Notes: generated from the letters alone by a model not told the origin. A stretch of 64,000 nt of DNA from Rhipicephalus microplus (GCF_043290135.1 NC_134705.1:61965771-62029770); one strand, 5' to 3'. Positions 44,908 through 55,665 are shown, counted from the first letter of the stretch. Numbers and translations: made by a program.

Positions 44908-46764
44908 TCAACGTGTAGTGACCAAAGGGAGCCAGTGGGTCTCTGGTGGGCGACACTGGGAGTTGCGCAGAGGACGAAGAAGTAAGCGTTCCGAAACTGT
45001 GTTTGCACACAAGTGGGTGACAGGATGACCAGCTGGGGCTAGCTGGGAGCGCACAGGGTGTCGCGAGTGAGCATTGCAGGTAGTAAAGATGCGTTCAGGG
45101 TGAGGTGACGACGGGTGCACAAAAGCCGATTTGGCCCCTGCGCGCGAATCAATTAGAAGTGGCGTAGTGAAGTCCTGCAGACCACCCATCGACAAGCAAT
45201 GGCCTTGACGGTGCCCTCGCGGGCGTGCACAGCACTGGTGCCGATGTCGGTACGCAGGTGTCGTGACGTGAGTGGCATCTGAATATGAGTGGATCTGACC
45301 ACCCACGCTGGCAGTGAGCAAGTAGGATTGTACACGCCGGGCAGAGGTGAATGACGCATGCGGCCCGTAAAAGGGTGTGCCCACAGTCCATTCACACGCC
45401 AGCTCGCCCACGGCTTCCGTCAAGAACTCAGCAGGAGGCGTGTCACGGGATCCAGCAGACCTGGACTCCAGAGGAGGCTCAGTGGGCGTACCCTGACCTG
45501 GCGAATCACCCTCAGTAGTCGGCGCACGTCGGTTCGTGCGCAGGTCGGTATGGAAGATGGGTGCCCACATGCCAGGCGTGAGATGTGCGGTCTGCTGTGA
45601 CATAGGCAGATCAGGCGCGTCGTCCTCAGGAGCGTCGGTCAGAGTCGCAACATCTCGGAAGTCTGGCCGTGGTTGACAGCCCTTGGCTTCAACCTCGCCC
45701 GCGAGAGACCGCGAGGGCGAGGATGGTTGCTGCCGGCCAGACACGCAGATCACCGAGGTGAGTGGAGAGGCACCCCCGGACATCGTTGACACTGAAGCCC
45801 TCGCGACCGGGGGGTGAACAGCAGGCGTGACGATGTCCGCAGTCGTTGTAGACGCCAGGGCGCTCGATGACGCCGCCGTCGCAGAACCCGACGTGTCAGC
45901 CGTGCCGTGAGTCATGGAGGTCGGCTGAGACGAGCCGGCGGCAAGCATGCCTGCAGCGTCGTCGGCCGAGGACGATGAAAACACAAATCTCGTGGCTGAC
46001 TGGTTGCATTCAGCCCAAATGTCGACAACCTTGGCGGATGGACAGTCGAGCGCAGGACACGCGTCGCCAGTGGCCAGACGAGAGGTGAAGTCTCGTTTAT
46101 CGGACGTTGTTGAAGGCGAAAGCTTCGAGGTAGGGAAGTCAATAACGGGCGAAAGGTCACCTGTGCCAGACTTCGATGCGGGCGGCAAGGTGGTCGTCAT
46201 GGACTCCGGTGGGGCCACGGTGTCGCGTGCCGTCGCTCTCATGGAAAACATGGAGGTAGCAAGCATGCCAGAAGTACCATCGGCCGCGGACCTCGAAAAA
46301 ACGCACCCCGTGGTGGAGAGGTCGTCGGCAGCAGGAACGACCTCAAGAACCTCGTCGGATCTGTGACCGGGTGCGAGACTCACCGCGCCAGCGGCCGGAT
46401 CCAAGGCGGAGGGAGACGTTGTCGGGGAAGCTAGGTCCTGGTCAGTGAAGACTTTTGGGCCGGAGGGTACCGCACGCTGTGACGCGGACGAAACCTGTAA
46501 GTCGCGGGTGAACGGCAGCGGGTGGTAGGTGAGGCCATGTCTGGCAAGCACCGCCGAGCAGAGGTCATCGTAAGGCTGCTGGCTGGAGGTTGAAGTGCCA
46601 GAGAGATGACGCAACTCTACCGGAAGGGCGTCTTGAAGAATGGCGTGCATCAGCAGCTGGTCCGTGATGCCGTTCACCGCAAGAACGGCGTCGAGCTGCA
46701 TAAACCATACCTTGGGGTAGGTCGATTGGAACGGCGGCACTGGCGGGCAGAGTTGCGGGAACAT
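44908..46764 (-). CDS. L9 gag-like ORF, 618 codons
   Basis: The start MFPQLCPPVPPFQS lies 44 bp inside the 5' LTR. Residues about 10-110 form a Gag matrix/capsid-like block (STYPKVWFMQLDAVLAVNG, HAILQDALPVELRHL). Residues about 115-430 are Ser/Thr/Ala/Pro-rich and low complexity, with repeated phrases such as 'ADGTSGMLA' and 'ADDAAGMLAAG'. The end reads LRNSQCRPPETHW. There is no protease, RT, integrase or zinc knuckle. The intact frame and near-identical LTRs suggest recent movement driven by proteins from elsewhere. Confidence 0.8.
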   Translation of the reverse strand: MFPQLCPPVPPFQSTYPKVWFMQLDAVLAVNGITDQLLMHAILQDALPVELRHLSGTSTSSQQPYDDLCSAVLARHGLTYHPLPFTRDLQVSSASQRAVPSGPKVFTDQDLASPTTSPSALDPAAGAVSLAPGHRSDEVLEVVPAADDLSTTGCVFSRSAADGTSGMLATSMFSMRATARDTVAPPESMTTTLPPASKSGTGDLSPVIDFPTSKLSPSTTSDKRDFTSRLATGDACPALDCPSAKVVDIWAECNQSATRFVFSSSSADDAAGMLAAGSSQPTSMTHGTADTSGSATAASSSALASTTTADIVTPAVHPPVARASVSTMSGGASPLTSVICVSGRQQPSSPSRSLAGEVEAKGCQPRPDFRDVATLTDAPEDDAPDLPMSQQTAHLTPGMWAPIFHTDLRTNRRAPTTEGDSPGQGTPTEPPLESRSAGSRDTPPAEFLTEAVGELACEWTVGTPFYGPHASFTSARRVQSYLLTASVGGQIHSYSDATHVTTPAYRHRHQCCARPRGHRQGHCLSMGGLQDFTTPLLIDSRAGAKSAFVHPSSPHPERIFTTCNAHSRHPVRSQLAPAGHPVTHLCANTVSERLLLRPLRNSQCRPPETHWLPLVTTR

Positions 46765-46808
46765 GGCAGCGGGCCGTTCGGCGAAGGGCGTGTTCTCCGG
46801 GTCACCAA

Positions 46809-47038
46809 TGTAGCGGCGCGAGAAGAGGAGACGTGAGATGACGTCGAAGGCGGCCGATGGGGCCGTGCCGATCTCGCCACTTTATTGCAGGCCTGAAGCG
46901 GAGCCACGTCGGTTACCAGCGTCCGCCACGCCAGGCGAGTCAGCTCGTTCTAATTCTCGCGCAGCTCGAGCTCGCGCCAGCTGCGCGAGAGACGCGGCGC
47001 GGTGATTAAGAAAATGATGATGATGATCATGCACTACA
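46809..47038 (-). repeat. L9 5' LTR
   Basis: On the minus strand it opens the element and is followed by the TGGTGACCC primer-like site. The (ATG)n-like run near 47014-47026 occurs in both copies. Confidence 0.93.
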
Positions 47039-47042
47039 CCTC

Positions 47043-48000
47043 CTTCGGGGTGTCGATGTCATCTTGACCCCAACTGAGATATTAGATATGTTTTCAGAAG
47101 CAAGTGTGATAGCTATCTATAGATGTAGTCGAGTTGTGGACAACAACAAGGTCCCAACGGAGTACGAGATTGCTACATTTGCCGGGTCGAATCGCCCAAC
47201 CGAAATCAAAGCATGGCCTTTATTATACAGAGTGGAGCCACTATCACCTCGTCCCCTACAGTGTATTAAGTGTTGGCGTTATGGGCACACAGTGAAAGGA
47301 TGCAGGTCAGTACCTAGATGCAGAATTTGTGGTGAGACGCACAACTCAAACGACTATAAAAGTAATGAAGAAAAGTGCTGTCTTTGCTATGAAGCACACT
47401 GCGCTGATAACCCAAACTGCTCAGCCAGGGCACGTAAAATCCAAATCCTTGAAATTGTAGACAGAAGGCGATGCTCCCGAAAAGATGCCATTGCGTAAAT
47501 GCAAGCCTGAACTCAAGGGTATGCAGGAGGAGCTGCCCGTCATAACATAGCAATGGAAGCATCCTTTTCCCTATCAATTGCGGACATGATCGAGAAGGCT
47601 GTGGATAAGACTATGCAACGCCTTGCCACCACCCCATGTGAGTCGCTGTCGCACATTGTGAGTAACCAAATCGCACAAGTCTATGGAGCACAGATAGATA
47701 TAAGTACGGCTGCAAAAATTGCTGAGTCTGCACACACGACAAGTGAGGCAGAATGTGTGATAACTCCACCGGATGCACAGTCTGCAGAGCCCTCTGGAGA
47801 AGGCGTTGAGAGGCAAAGCGAGGGTTCACAGGAAGCTTCTCAGGACACACAAGATATGGACATAGATTTCAAATGCCTGAAGCGTTCTAGATCCCCTGTA
47901 TGGAAAAAAACCTGGCTCGCCGAAACATGTAAAAAGCAAGAAATACCAGAAAGACAAGCTTTCAAAAACCGATTTTCTAAAAGAAAGTATTTTAGATGAA
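47043..48000 (+). pseudogene. N2a ORF1, C-terminal part with knuckles
   Basis: Frame 47064-47498 reads LTPTEILDMFSEASVIA and two knuckles, CIKCWRYGHTVKGC and CRICGETH..., then a Cys-rich CCLCYEAH...C segment. A stop at about 47497 and a shift lead to frame 47553-47999, which is acidic and ends in a Lys/Arg-rich tail. It ends about 50 bp before ORF2. Confidence 0.8.
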
Positions 48001-48052
48001 GTAATTGCCGAAACCATTTTAACGAAATCATAGGTTCTCTTAAAGTTATACA

Positions 48053-49407
48053 TTGGAATTGCTGATCTCTTCACTCAGCCATAACAGATCTGTTATACAC
48101 CTGTCTTCCGAATTCGATCCGGCTATTATTGCATTACAAGAAATTTGGCTATCCACACATCATTTATTTCACCTATCCAACTTCGAAACCTTTCATCTAG
48201 ACCGTCCATCTAAAGGTGGAGGTTTAGCTTTCTTTATAAACAATAAAATTAGTTTAAAAGTCAAAAACTCATACAAATGTATGTCTTCTGAATGCGAAAT
48301 TTTCGCGTTAGATATTACCTTGCCAGGATACTTGCCTTTCTCGCTAATAAACGTCTACTTTCCTGTAGGCGTTAAAGAGACGAGATTGTTCACCTTCTCA
48401 TAGACTGTCCACATCATGACACGCCAAGACGCCGTCTTAAAAGCGAACTGTTCGCATTGGACCACAGACCATTTAGCATGAAAAAACTTCTGGGCCCGTG
48501 GCCAACTGGAGTTTTACAGTCCGACACTTTAAAAGCATTAACACGTTTTTTACAAGACAGCGGGATTGCTGACAAGTATTAACAAAGAACAAGCTTTCAT
48601 TTGTAACACATGTACTTATTATATACAGTATCATGTGACACCCATCACGTGTGTGTTGTGAAATGAATGACGTGTCGACTATTATGTACATACGAGCGAA
48701 TGCATCTTTATAAGGACCAGACGTGTGCTTTGTTGTTTTGTTGTTGTGTTTTGTGCTTGTTGTTTGTGTTTTGTTGTTTCCAGAGACTTCTTACAATGAC
48801 TTTCAAACATTTACTTACCATTGTGATATGTACGTATAAGTGTGTCTTTGCATATCTGTGCCTGAGTTTTCTATTTTCCATGCACTGCTTTGTATGTTTT
48901 GCTTCAAGATACGTGTTCAAGTTTCAATTAACGGCTAAGGAGTAGCCGGCGCCATAATGGTGCGCCAACATCTCCTAATATATCATATCAATAAAAAAAA
49001 GACGAGATGGTTAGATATGGCTGCTAATTCAGGCTGTAAAGAAAAAAATTATAGTTGGTGACTTCAACTCTTACCATACCTGCTGGGGTTTTAGAACAAA
49101 TCAGTGTGGACAACGGTTGTGGGACTGGTCGGTAGACAAAAACTTATTGTGCCTTAACGCTAGAACTCCCACATTTATTCGAGGTCATTCACGCTCCGCC
49201 TTAGATTTAAGCTTTGTAAGCTCGGCCATTGCTAGTACATCGTGGACAGCCCTTGATCGCGCCTCCAACAGTGACCACTTTCCAATAATGTTCGAGATCG
49301 CTTGCCCTGTCAAACCATCATGCTTCCATGCCCGGACCTATAAGTTATTCAAAATTTCAACACGACCTAAAAACTGCTTTAGACGCTCCTTCTCAGGATG
49401 GAGATGA
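48053..49407 (+). pseudogene. N2a ORF2 endonuclease, split by N6
   Basis: The first part (48053-48388) has IIALQEIWLS, the motif with catalytic Glu, and GGGLAFFINNKI. After N6 it resumes with VGDFNSYHTCWG near 49055 and SDHFPIMFEI near 49270. At least two frameshifts occur on top of the N6 insertion. Confidence 0.78.
48391..49000 (+). mobile_element. N6: short 3' fragment of another non-LTR element
   Basis: 610 bp flanked by GACGAGATTGTT (48379-48390) and GACGAGATGGTT (49001-49012), a 12-bp duplication with one mismatch. The 5' part encodes the last residues of an ORF2 (DCPHHDTPRRRLKSELFALD, then a GPWP block and a stop near 48580). The rest is a T/G-rich 3' UTR with a final A run (about 48991-49000). 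It matches no other ORF2 end in this window, so it is a separate family. Confidence 0.82.
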
Positions 49408-49463
49408 CACTAAAGCTATGAAATTAGGCGCAGTAATCAAAAGGGCATACAAAAACGCTGAAT

Positions 49464-50900
49464 TTGCTGTTAAATCTGCGAAGAGAGTACCCTATAGCCC
49501 CTGGTGGAATTTCAACTGTTCACGAGATCACAGACGAAGAGGCAGCTTGGAAGAAGCTGATACATAATCAGTCCCCTAAGAACTGGTCGGCATATAAATT
49601 TTTTGCCGCTGTATTCAAACACACGGTGGCTAAAGCTAAAGAAGAATATGATAAAAGACATTTCGATTTTCTCTCGAAATCTAAAAATAAGAAAGCTTTA
49701 TTTCAATATATGCGATCTCGCAAAATCCTGCCGTCTACAGTAAATACTAATTATGAAAAACTATCATTGGAAGAAACGAAGAACTTTTTAGACTCAGTTG
49801 ACAGAGGTCTAGAAATTAGATTTTCTTCGACTATGGCTGTCAACTGGCAAAAGTTTAGCATAAGCACTGACTTCAAAAACGTAACGCTGTCTGAAGCATC
49901 AAAAATCATTCGAGATCTACCATCGTCTGCCCCTGGTCCAGATGGAATCACAGTTCCTATGATTAAAGTTTTCTTCAAGCTATCCACCGGCGACGTCATC
50001 AATATTATAAACTACTCTTTAAAGAATGCCTGGATACCGTATGACCGGAAAATAGCTAAGGTAATCCCATTAATAAAAAAGCAAGGATTAAGTTTTACCA
50101 TAGGAACTATCAGACCCATCTTGCTAACTTCGAAGATGGTGAAACTCATAGAGAGGGTTCTAAAGGGCCGAGTAAACTCCTGGATGACGAATAAGGTCAT
50201 ATTAAAGCCAAATCAAATTGGTTTTTGTTGTGAATGCTCAATGTGGTGCGCCCATGCGGATTTAGAGAGTCGAATACAGCTTGCTCGTAAAAGGAAACAG
50301 TACGCCGCATTAGTAACTCTCGACATAGCTAAAGCGTACGACAGTGTCGAGCACTCTATTCTACTGACCACCTTGCAGAGTCTAAAGTTTCCTCAGTATA
50401 TTACTGAGTGGATAGCAGAATTCCTATAATCAAGGGAATTGTATTGCGTGATGGATGGCTGTTGTTCGCATAAATTCAAACAGAAACGTGGTGTCCCCCA
50501 GGGGTCCGTCCTATCTCCAGCATTATTCAATGTACTGATGAGCTCTATTCCAATTGTTCAGGATGTCAGTGTATACATTTATGCAGATGATATCGCGTTC
50601 TTCCCTGCATAGAGCGACATTTACTCACTACTTCAAAAACTGCAAAGATATGTTAATACACTAGAAATTTGGTTGCAATCCATTTCATTGTCATTTAACA
50701 TCAGTAAAAGTGCGCGCTTGGTGTTTCCTATAGCAGATACAGTTTCAATTTCTGTATTGTATATTCGGGAACCTATTCCACAAGTAGATTCAGTCAAGTA
50801 CTTAGGAATGATTTATAATGAAAATCTAAATTGGAGCCCCCACATTGAATATATAACAGCAAAGGCACAACGGGCGTTAGGTTTATTGCCGCAGGTTTAG
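49464..50900 (+). pseudogene. N2a reverse transcriptase
   Basis: Frame 49464-50429 has SSAPGPDGITVPMIKVFF and motif A LDIAKAYDSVEH. After a stop (about 50428) it continues with KRGVPQGSVLSPALFN and YADDIAFF (about 50585), another stop right after, then frame 50673-50900 with VKYLGMIYNENLNWSPHIEY (thumb). All catalytic residues are kept, but three or more stops block translation. Confidence 0.85.
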
Positions 50901-51381
50901 CAACAGAAAATACGGGCTGCGCAGACACACGATGTTAATGATATACAAAATGTATGTGCGACCAACATTGGAATTTGGGTGTGTATTATTCTAGGGGGCC
51001 GTTGGTTATAAACTTAAACCGCTAGTAATGTTAGAGCGAGAAGCCCTGCGAATATGCCTGGGACTTCCCAGGTTCGTGGCGAATAATGTATTGTATCAAG
51101 AAGCGCGATTGCCAACACTCCTCTGTTGATTCCGCATTCGAACGGTTTAAACCTTCTTAAAGTTCTACAGTTTACCGGCGCGAAGATCAGAGTACGCATT
51201 TATCAGCGACCCTGACTCTTTCTTTCTTGCAAATTGGCCTCGATTTCATACCCCTCAGATATTTTTCGTTAAAAAGAATCTGGATTGCATAAATGTAGAC
51301 ATTAGCGCAGTAATTGAAACTAATTTCTCAACCATCAACATTAGAATAGAGTACGATGAAATCTTCCCCCCACTAGCCAAG

Positions 51382-51960
51382 TTGCAATCTCTTAGATTTT
51401 GGACCACTACATTAAACGATTACTTGGTACATGCAGAAACAAAAAATGTAATAGCTATAGATGCTTCTGTCAACAATGAAAAGGCAGGTGTAGGAATAGC
51501 GTCTGATTTCCTCGGCTGGTCTTTTTCAGTAAGGCTTCCAGATTTCACTCCTATATTTAAAGCCGAGCTAGTGGCTAATATTTTAGCTCTTCATGAAATT
51601 CCTTCGACCGAGACGAGTGCAATCATCTTAACAGACTCACTTTCGGTGTGTGCAGCTCTGACAACCTCTGAACAATCTCGTGCCCTAGCAGCGTTCCACA
51701 CATTAGCACCACCGCATTTAAAACTCCTCAAATTAGTGTGGGTCTCAGGTCACTGCGGATTACAATTAAATGAATTGGCAGATGCTTTCGCACGAGCATC
51801 ACTCAATGGACCAGTAATTTCAGTACTTCCCGATTTAGAATACTCATCAGGGGTTATATATAGGAAATTCGCAATTTTTACAGATAGTTTAGAAAATATC
51901 ACACAATGGACAGATTATCAGCACCTCAAATTTCCATGGAAAGCCCAGTGGAGTCCGTAA
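51382..51960 (+). pseudogene. N2a RNase H
   Basis: Acidic residues in order: VIAIDASVNN, FKAELVANIL, ILTDSLSVCA, LNELADAFARA. The PGH block reads WVSGHCGLQLN. The stop at about 51960 comes earlier than expected; the next 300 bp still encode a Cys/His-like tail (about 52050-52110) in other frames. Confidence 0.8.
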
Positions 51961-52672
51961 AAAAAAACTTGAAATTATAATCTCCAGGTTCCGGTGCCGT
52001 GTCCCCCCATTAAATTTTTATTTACACAGAGCTGGTCTGACACTTCCCCCCTTTGTCCGTTTAGCGAAGAATCAGACACTATTGACCATTATTTTGGCTC
52101 ATGTCGCAACTATGCATTAATTAGGAAATGACTTTTAGATATTCCATTTGCGAAACTGGGTTTAAATTTAACCACAGTGAATGTTCTAAATTTTGGTGCC
52201 TCTGTTTTGGGAAATTGCCATAGAGATGCATTCGATGCGGTGTGTAATTTTATTCATAACTCTAAACGTTTTTAACGTAAAGCCCACGTTAACAGGTACT
52301 CAAAAAACAGGGTCGAAAAGTAATTTTCAATTCTGGATAAATATGTGACATACCAAATTAATCGGGTTTGGCTAAACCTGTCTGGTCGGCTCCAAAAATC
52401 AAGTTATAGCTATTAGTGTTTACTTTTTTGTTGATTCTTTTTTCTCACTGTCTAAATCTTTGGTTTCTTTCTTCTTTTTTGAACATACTGTCTTCACTAT
52501 ACAGCTCCCCCCCCCCCTTTTTTTTTCGTTGTAAGCAATAATGCAATTATCGTCCATCTGAGACTATATGTTCTCTTCGCCAATCCCCCAGAGTGGGTAC
52601 GAGCCATGGATTAGAGGATACAAACAAACGAACAAATCGGGTGTTGTCTCTTGTTCTCTGTCTCGCTCATCC

Positions 52673-53280
52673 CAATGGCGCAGTCGACGAAGAAGTCCTA
52701 CGTCCCGGCTTCGTCATCAAGGACAGCCGCGATGAGCGCCGCTTGAGGACGGTGTCAAGACCTCCTCGGCGGCTGTTCACCTGCCGCCACTACCACCACC
52801 GTTCGGGGACGCTGTCAAAGCCTCCTCGGCGGCTGCAGTACATGTTACCGGTACCATTTGACAAGGGACGCCGTCCACCCGTCTTTGGCTATGGATTCTG
52901 ACGTCAGCGCAAGCCGACAAGTGAACCCTCTGCGGGAAGCCACCGGTACGTGTCTTTGTGGTTTGTCGGCAGTGCGGGCTTCTCCATTCAGGAACGCCGT
53001 TCACACTTCTTTGGTGATGAATTCAACAACCTGGCCGCCACTTCAGCTGCTCATCGGACCATCAGTGGACGGTGTCCATGCCTCCTTTGTGGTACCAGGG
53101 CATCAACCAATGGACACTATGCTACCATTTCGCGGCCGTAATACGCACGGGCTCCTGTCGTTTGGGAATGCTGTTCAAGCTTCCCACGGCCTGCATTCCC
53201 TGTCCGGTACTCTTCCAATACATAAGCCGCCAAGAAACACTGTTCATGCTTCCTTTGACGTGCGTGTCACCACCGTGAGT
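52673..53280 (+). repeat. L8 5' coding repeats with a 'NAVHASLAM'-like core
   Basis: A core of about 32 bp recurs, with changes, near 52744, 52806, 52864, 52992, 53067, 53165 and 53237. Typical forms are 'gacgccgtccac..tctttggc', 'aacgccgttcacacttc' and 'aatgctgttcaagcttcc'. In one frame the encoded peptides read RDAVHPSLAM, RNAVHTSLVM, DGVHASFVV, GNAVQASHGL and RNTVHASFDV. Spacing is irregular (58-130 bp). The L7 equivalent is at about 41700-42330 on the minus strand. Confidence 0.7.
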
Positions 53281-53959
53281 ACTACTAGAACCACGTACTT
53301 CACGGACGCGAACCAAAGCGGTTCAGAAGCTTCGTGCGACAGTGCCGTGGAGCTGCGGCGTACCATCGCACTGCTCCGCGCCGAGACTAACAAACTGACA
53401 GCGTTGATCGCCGAGCGAGCTCCTACAATGTTGCCAGAATTGTGTGACATTAACGCAGTGTTGGATGTAGCTGCCTCGTACGACCTTGAGGCAAGCGCAC
53501 CGGAGCAACGCAGGGAGCTTCGGCCTTCTCTGATCGAGCTCTCACACCAGCTCGACTGCTTTGCATCGGTGATCTCTGCGTTGCCACCTGCCACCGCACA
53601 ATCACCAGCCGTCTGCGAACTACCGGAATTCCACGGGGTTCGGAACGACGCCGACAGCTGGGTGGCAACCGTCAACGTGATAGCAATGCGCGAGGCCTGG
53701 ACGGAATCTCAGAAATGGACCGTGGCTGCAGACCGTCTTCGGGAAGGTGCAGCGGCGTTGGCACTGGTATGAAGGTTTCAAGCAGCAGTCCTGGTTGGAG
53801 TGGAGCTCCAAGCTCATAGCTGCCTTCGGCCGGACACTCTCCCATTTCCCTTCCACCACCCAGTTCAACCTGACCGGTACCGAGGATGGAGTTCAAGAAG
53901 GGTTCCGTCTCGAGGCTTCCGCTGAGCACTTCAGTTTTTTACATGAGCTTCCAGACTAG
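52858..53959 (+). pseudogene. L8 Gag-like ORF, one frameshift
   Basis: Frame 52858-53772 (304 codons) runs through the repeats into the capsid-like region (LPEFHGVRNDADSWVATVN, AADRLREGAAA). It shifts at about 53757, where L8 has one more T than L7, and continues as 53747-53959 (EGFKQQSWLEWSSKLIAAFGR). No other long lesion is seen. The same protein is open in L7. Confidence 0.75.
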
Positions 53960-53992
53960 TCGCTAGTACCGGACCCAAATTCGTGTCGGCCG

Positions 53993-55454
53993 TTGGCCAC
54001 CCCGTCCTTTTTCGTGTGGGGAGACACAGAGGGGCACAGGGAAGCTGGACCCTTCGTCAACGCGCCCACTACCATATATCGAGCTCAAGTGGGGCGGCAG
54101 CTCGATGTCTCATCGCAGTCCTCCAGTCTGACAACAGGCAACAAGACCAACCTCGAACCCCAGCAATTGGCATTGCAGTCTTCAAACCCGACACCTTCTG
54201 GGCGCGTGCAGTCGTTCACTCATCTCCTACTGAATGGGTCACGACATAACACACCCTACCTGTCTACGGTACCAATTCCCAGTGATACCAGCGAGAAGAG
54301 CAGACTCAGCGATAAGGCGGTGGGGGATTCGCCTACTACGCGGCAGTCATTGGCCGAGTGTGAGAGTGCTTCATTCAATCAACTCATGTCTGCTGAAGAC
54401 AGATTAATGGACTACATGCCTGTTTTATCCTTATTTGCCCACCACGCCTTGACTGACGGTAGTGATGCACCGCAAATAGGCGAAGTCAACATCAGCACTT
54501 CCGGCCTCCCGGCGTCAGCCCTACTTGGGATCACGGGCAATGCAATATGACTTTGAGACCATCTGAATACCATGCGGATCACCAGGAGGCCGTGTGCGTT
54601 GAGAAGGAATCGGAGATAGATTGGCCAGCCGGTGACCAGCTCGCACAGAGCAGCGAGGTGAGGCCTTCGTACTTCCTGGTGTCTGCAGCATGATGTGCAG
54701 TTATGGTGGCCTTAACTTGTATGGACGCCGCGGTACAGAACAATCAAGGAACATCTTGATTCCTTGTGGCCGCAGAACAAGAGGAGCCAAAGATGGCAGC
54801 GCAGAGGCTCCAGCGTCAAAGCATGATGACCGGGAATCGCAGCCGGTCCAGAACGCTGACGGGAATGAAGACCAGTGCCCAAAACTGCGCCAACTGAATT
54901 GCCTGCTGCTGCGGCGACCTCGAGACAGCCAAAGTCGCCCATCAGAGTGTTCGATAGCCCCGCAAGGCAAGTCATGGCGTCCACGAGAGAGACCCCACAT
55001 ACACAGCCAATGCCGCCCGCCAGAGACGGTATTGGCAACTCAGGGCTCTGGGCCTGTGGGCCGAAGAAGACCATTGCGAAACACTCAATGGCGTCCACTA
55101 GAGCCACCGTCGCCCGACTTTCAAAGCAAGACACAAAAAGCAGCACGACAAAGTCAATGGCGTCCACCAGAGACATCATCGCCTTACTTTCAACGCAAGA
55201 CGCACCGTGGCCATGAGCGGCCTATGCGAGGCAGCCAATGCCGCCCGCCAGAATACACACTGGCAGATCTTCAAGCAGATGCGCACCGTGGCGTAGACCA
55301 ACCGGCTCGAGGCAGCAAGTGTGTCCATCAGAGACGCTTCCCCCAGACCGTCACTTCATGTTGCATTGTGGTTCGGGACTACCACCACGATGCAGCCAAG
55401 CCCACCCAGCAGAAACTTTGCCGCCAGCTCCGCGCGCGCGCAGTCATGGCCGAG
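53993..55454 (+). repeat. L8 3' region with SQxRPPE repeats
   Basis: Frames 53993-54550 and 54690-55511 are open but unlike known domains. From about 54915 to 55335 a core 'caatgScgYccRccagaga' recurs every 69-84 bp (near 54932, 54979, 55006, 55088, 55157, 55237 and 55321). It encodes SQSRPSE, SQCRPPE, TQWRPLE, SQWRPPE and SQCRPPE. The L9 ORF ends with the same heptapeptide SQCRPPE. Confidence 0.65.
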
Positions 55455-55589
55455 TGTCAAGACGAAGAAAGACGCTGGGGCTCAGGCGCGTGGGCAGCTA
55501 GGGGAAGGTAGAGGAAGAAGAAGACAGAATAAGAACAGCTGGCCCAGGATCGGGTGTTGTCTCTTGCTCTCTGTCTCGCTCTCTCACTC

Positions 55590-55592
<3 letters not shown>
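55455..55592 (+). repeat. L8 3' LTR
   Basis: 138 bp, TGTCAAGACG...CACTCATCA, with an AATAAG region mid-way. This intact copy allows the split 5' LTR to be recognised. It is followed by (TA)n. Confidence 0.9.

Positions 55593-55664
<72 letters not shown>
55593..55664. repeat. (TA)n microsatellite 6
   Basis: About 70 bp of TA repeat directly after the L8 3' LTR. Confidence 0.97.

Positions 55665-55665
<1 letters not shown>

Larger units (their letters stand above)
44566..47038 (-). mobile_element. L9: young gag-only LTR element nested in N2a ORF1
   Basis: LTRs 44566-44794 (229 bp) and 46809-47038 (230 bp), TGTAGCGGCG...GCACTACA, differ at only a few positions. The 4-bp duplication CCTC flanks it (44562-44565, 47039-47042). 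On the minus strand the 5' LTR is followed by TTGGTGACCCGGAGAA, resembling the tRNA-Trp-type primer site of CsRn1-like gypsy elements (recalled). A purine tract AGGGGGAGAGCCC lies inside the left LTR. It carries one long ORF and no pol. Confidence 0.92.
44054..52635 (+). mobile_element. N2a: I-clade non-LTR element in the L8 LTR, host of L9 and N6
   Basis: The 11-bp duplication ATCGGGTGTTG flanks it (44043-44053 and 52636-52646). ORF1 starts near 44211 and is split by L9. ORF2 starts near 48053 and is split by N6. RT and RNase H motifs are in order. The 3' UTR (about 52285-52635) holds the same GCCAATCCCCCAGAGTGGG block as N2b, and its last bases are CAAA-rich. Minus its inserts, it is about 5.5 kb. 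Confidence 0.9.
43945..55592 (+). mobile_element. L8: gag-only LTR element, host of N2a
   Basis: 5' LTR 43945-44053 plus 52647-52672 (split by N2a), 3' LTR 55455-55592 (138 bp, TGTCAAGACG...CTCATCA). The primer-like TGGCGCAGTCG starts at 52676. The interior (52673-55454, about 2.8 kb) encodes a Gag-like protein between two blocks of degenerate repeats and has no pol. The outer ends touch (TA)n on both sides. By this layout it depends on proteins made by other elements. Confidence 0.85.

Noticed and set aside
44908..46764. A 618-codon ORF that could be a host protein
   Set aside because: It lies exactly between two LTRs with a CCTC duplication, a primer site and a purine tract, and begins with a Gag-like block.
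48667..48945. 92-codon Cys/Phe-rich ORF as a small secreted protein
   Set aside because: It lies in the T/G-rich 3' UTR of N6 between a target duplication and an A tail. No signal of coding use.
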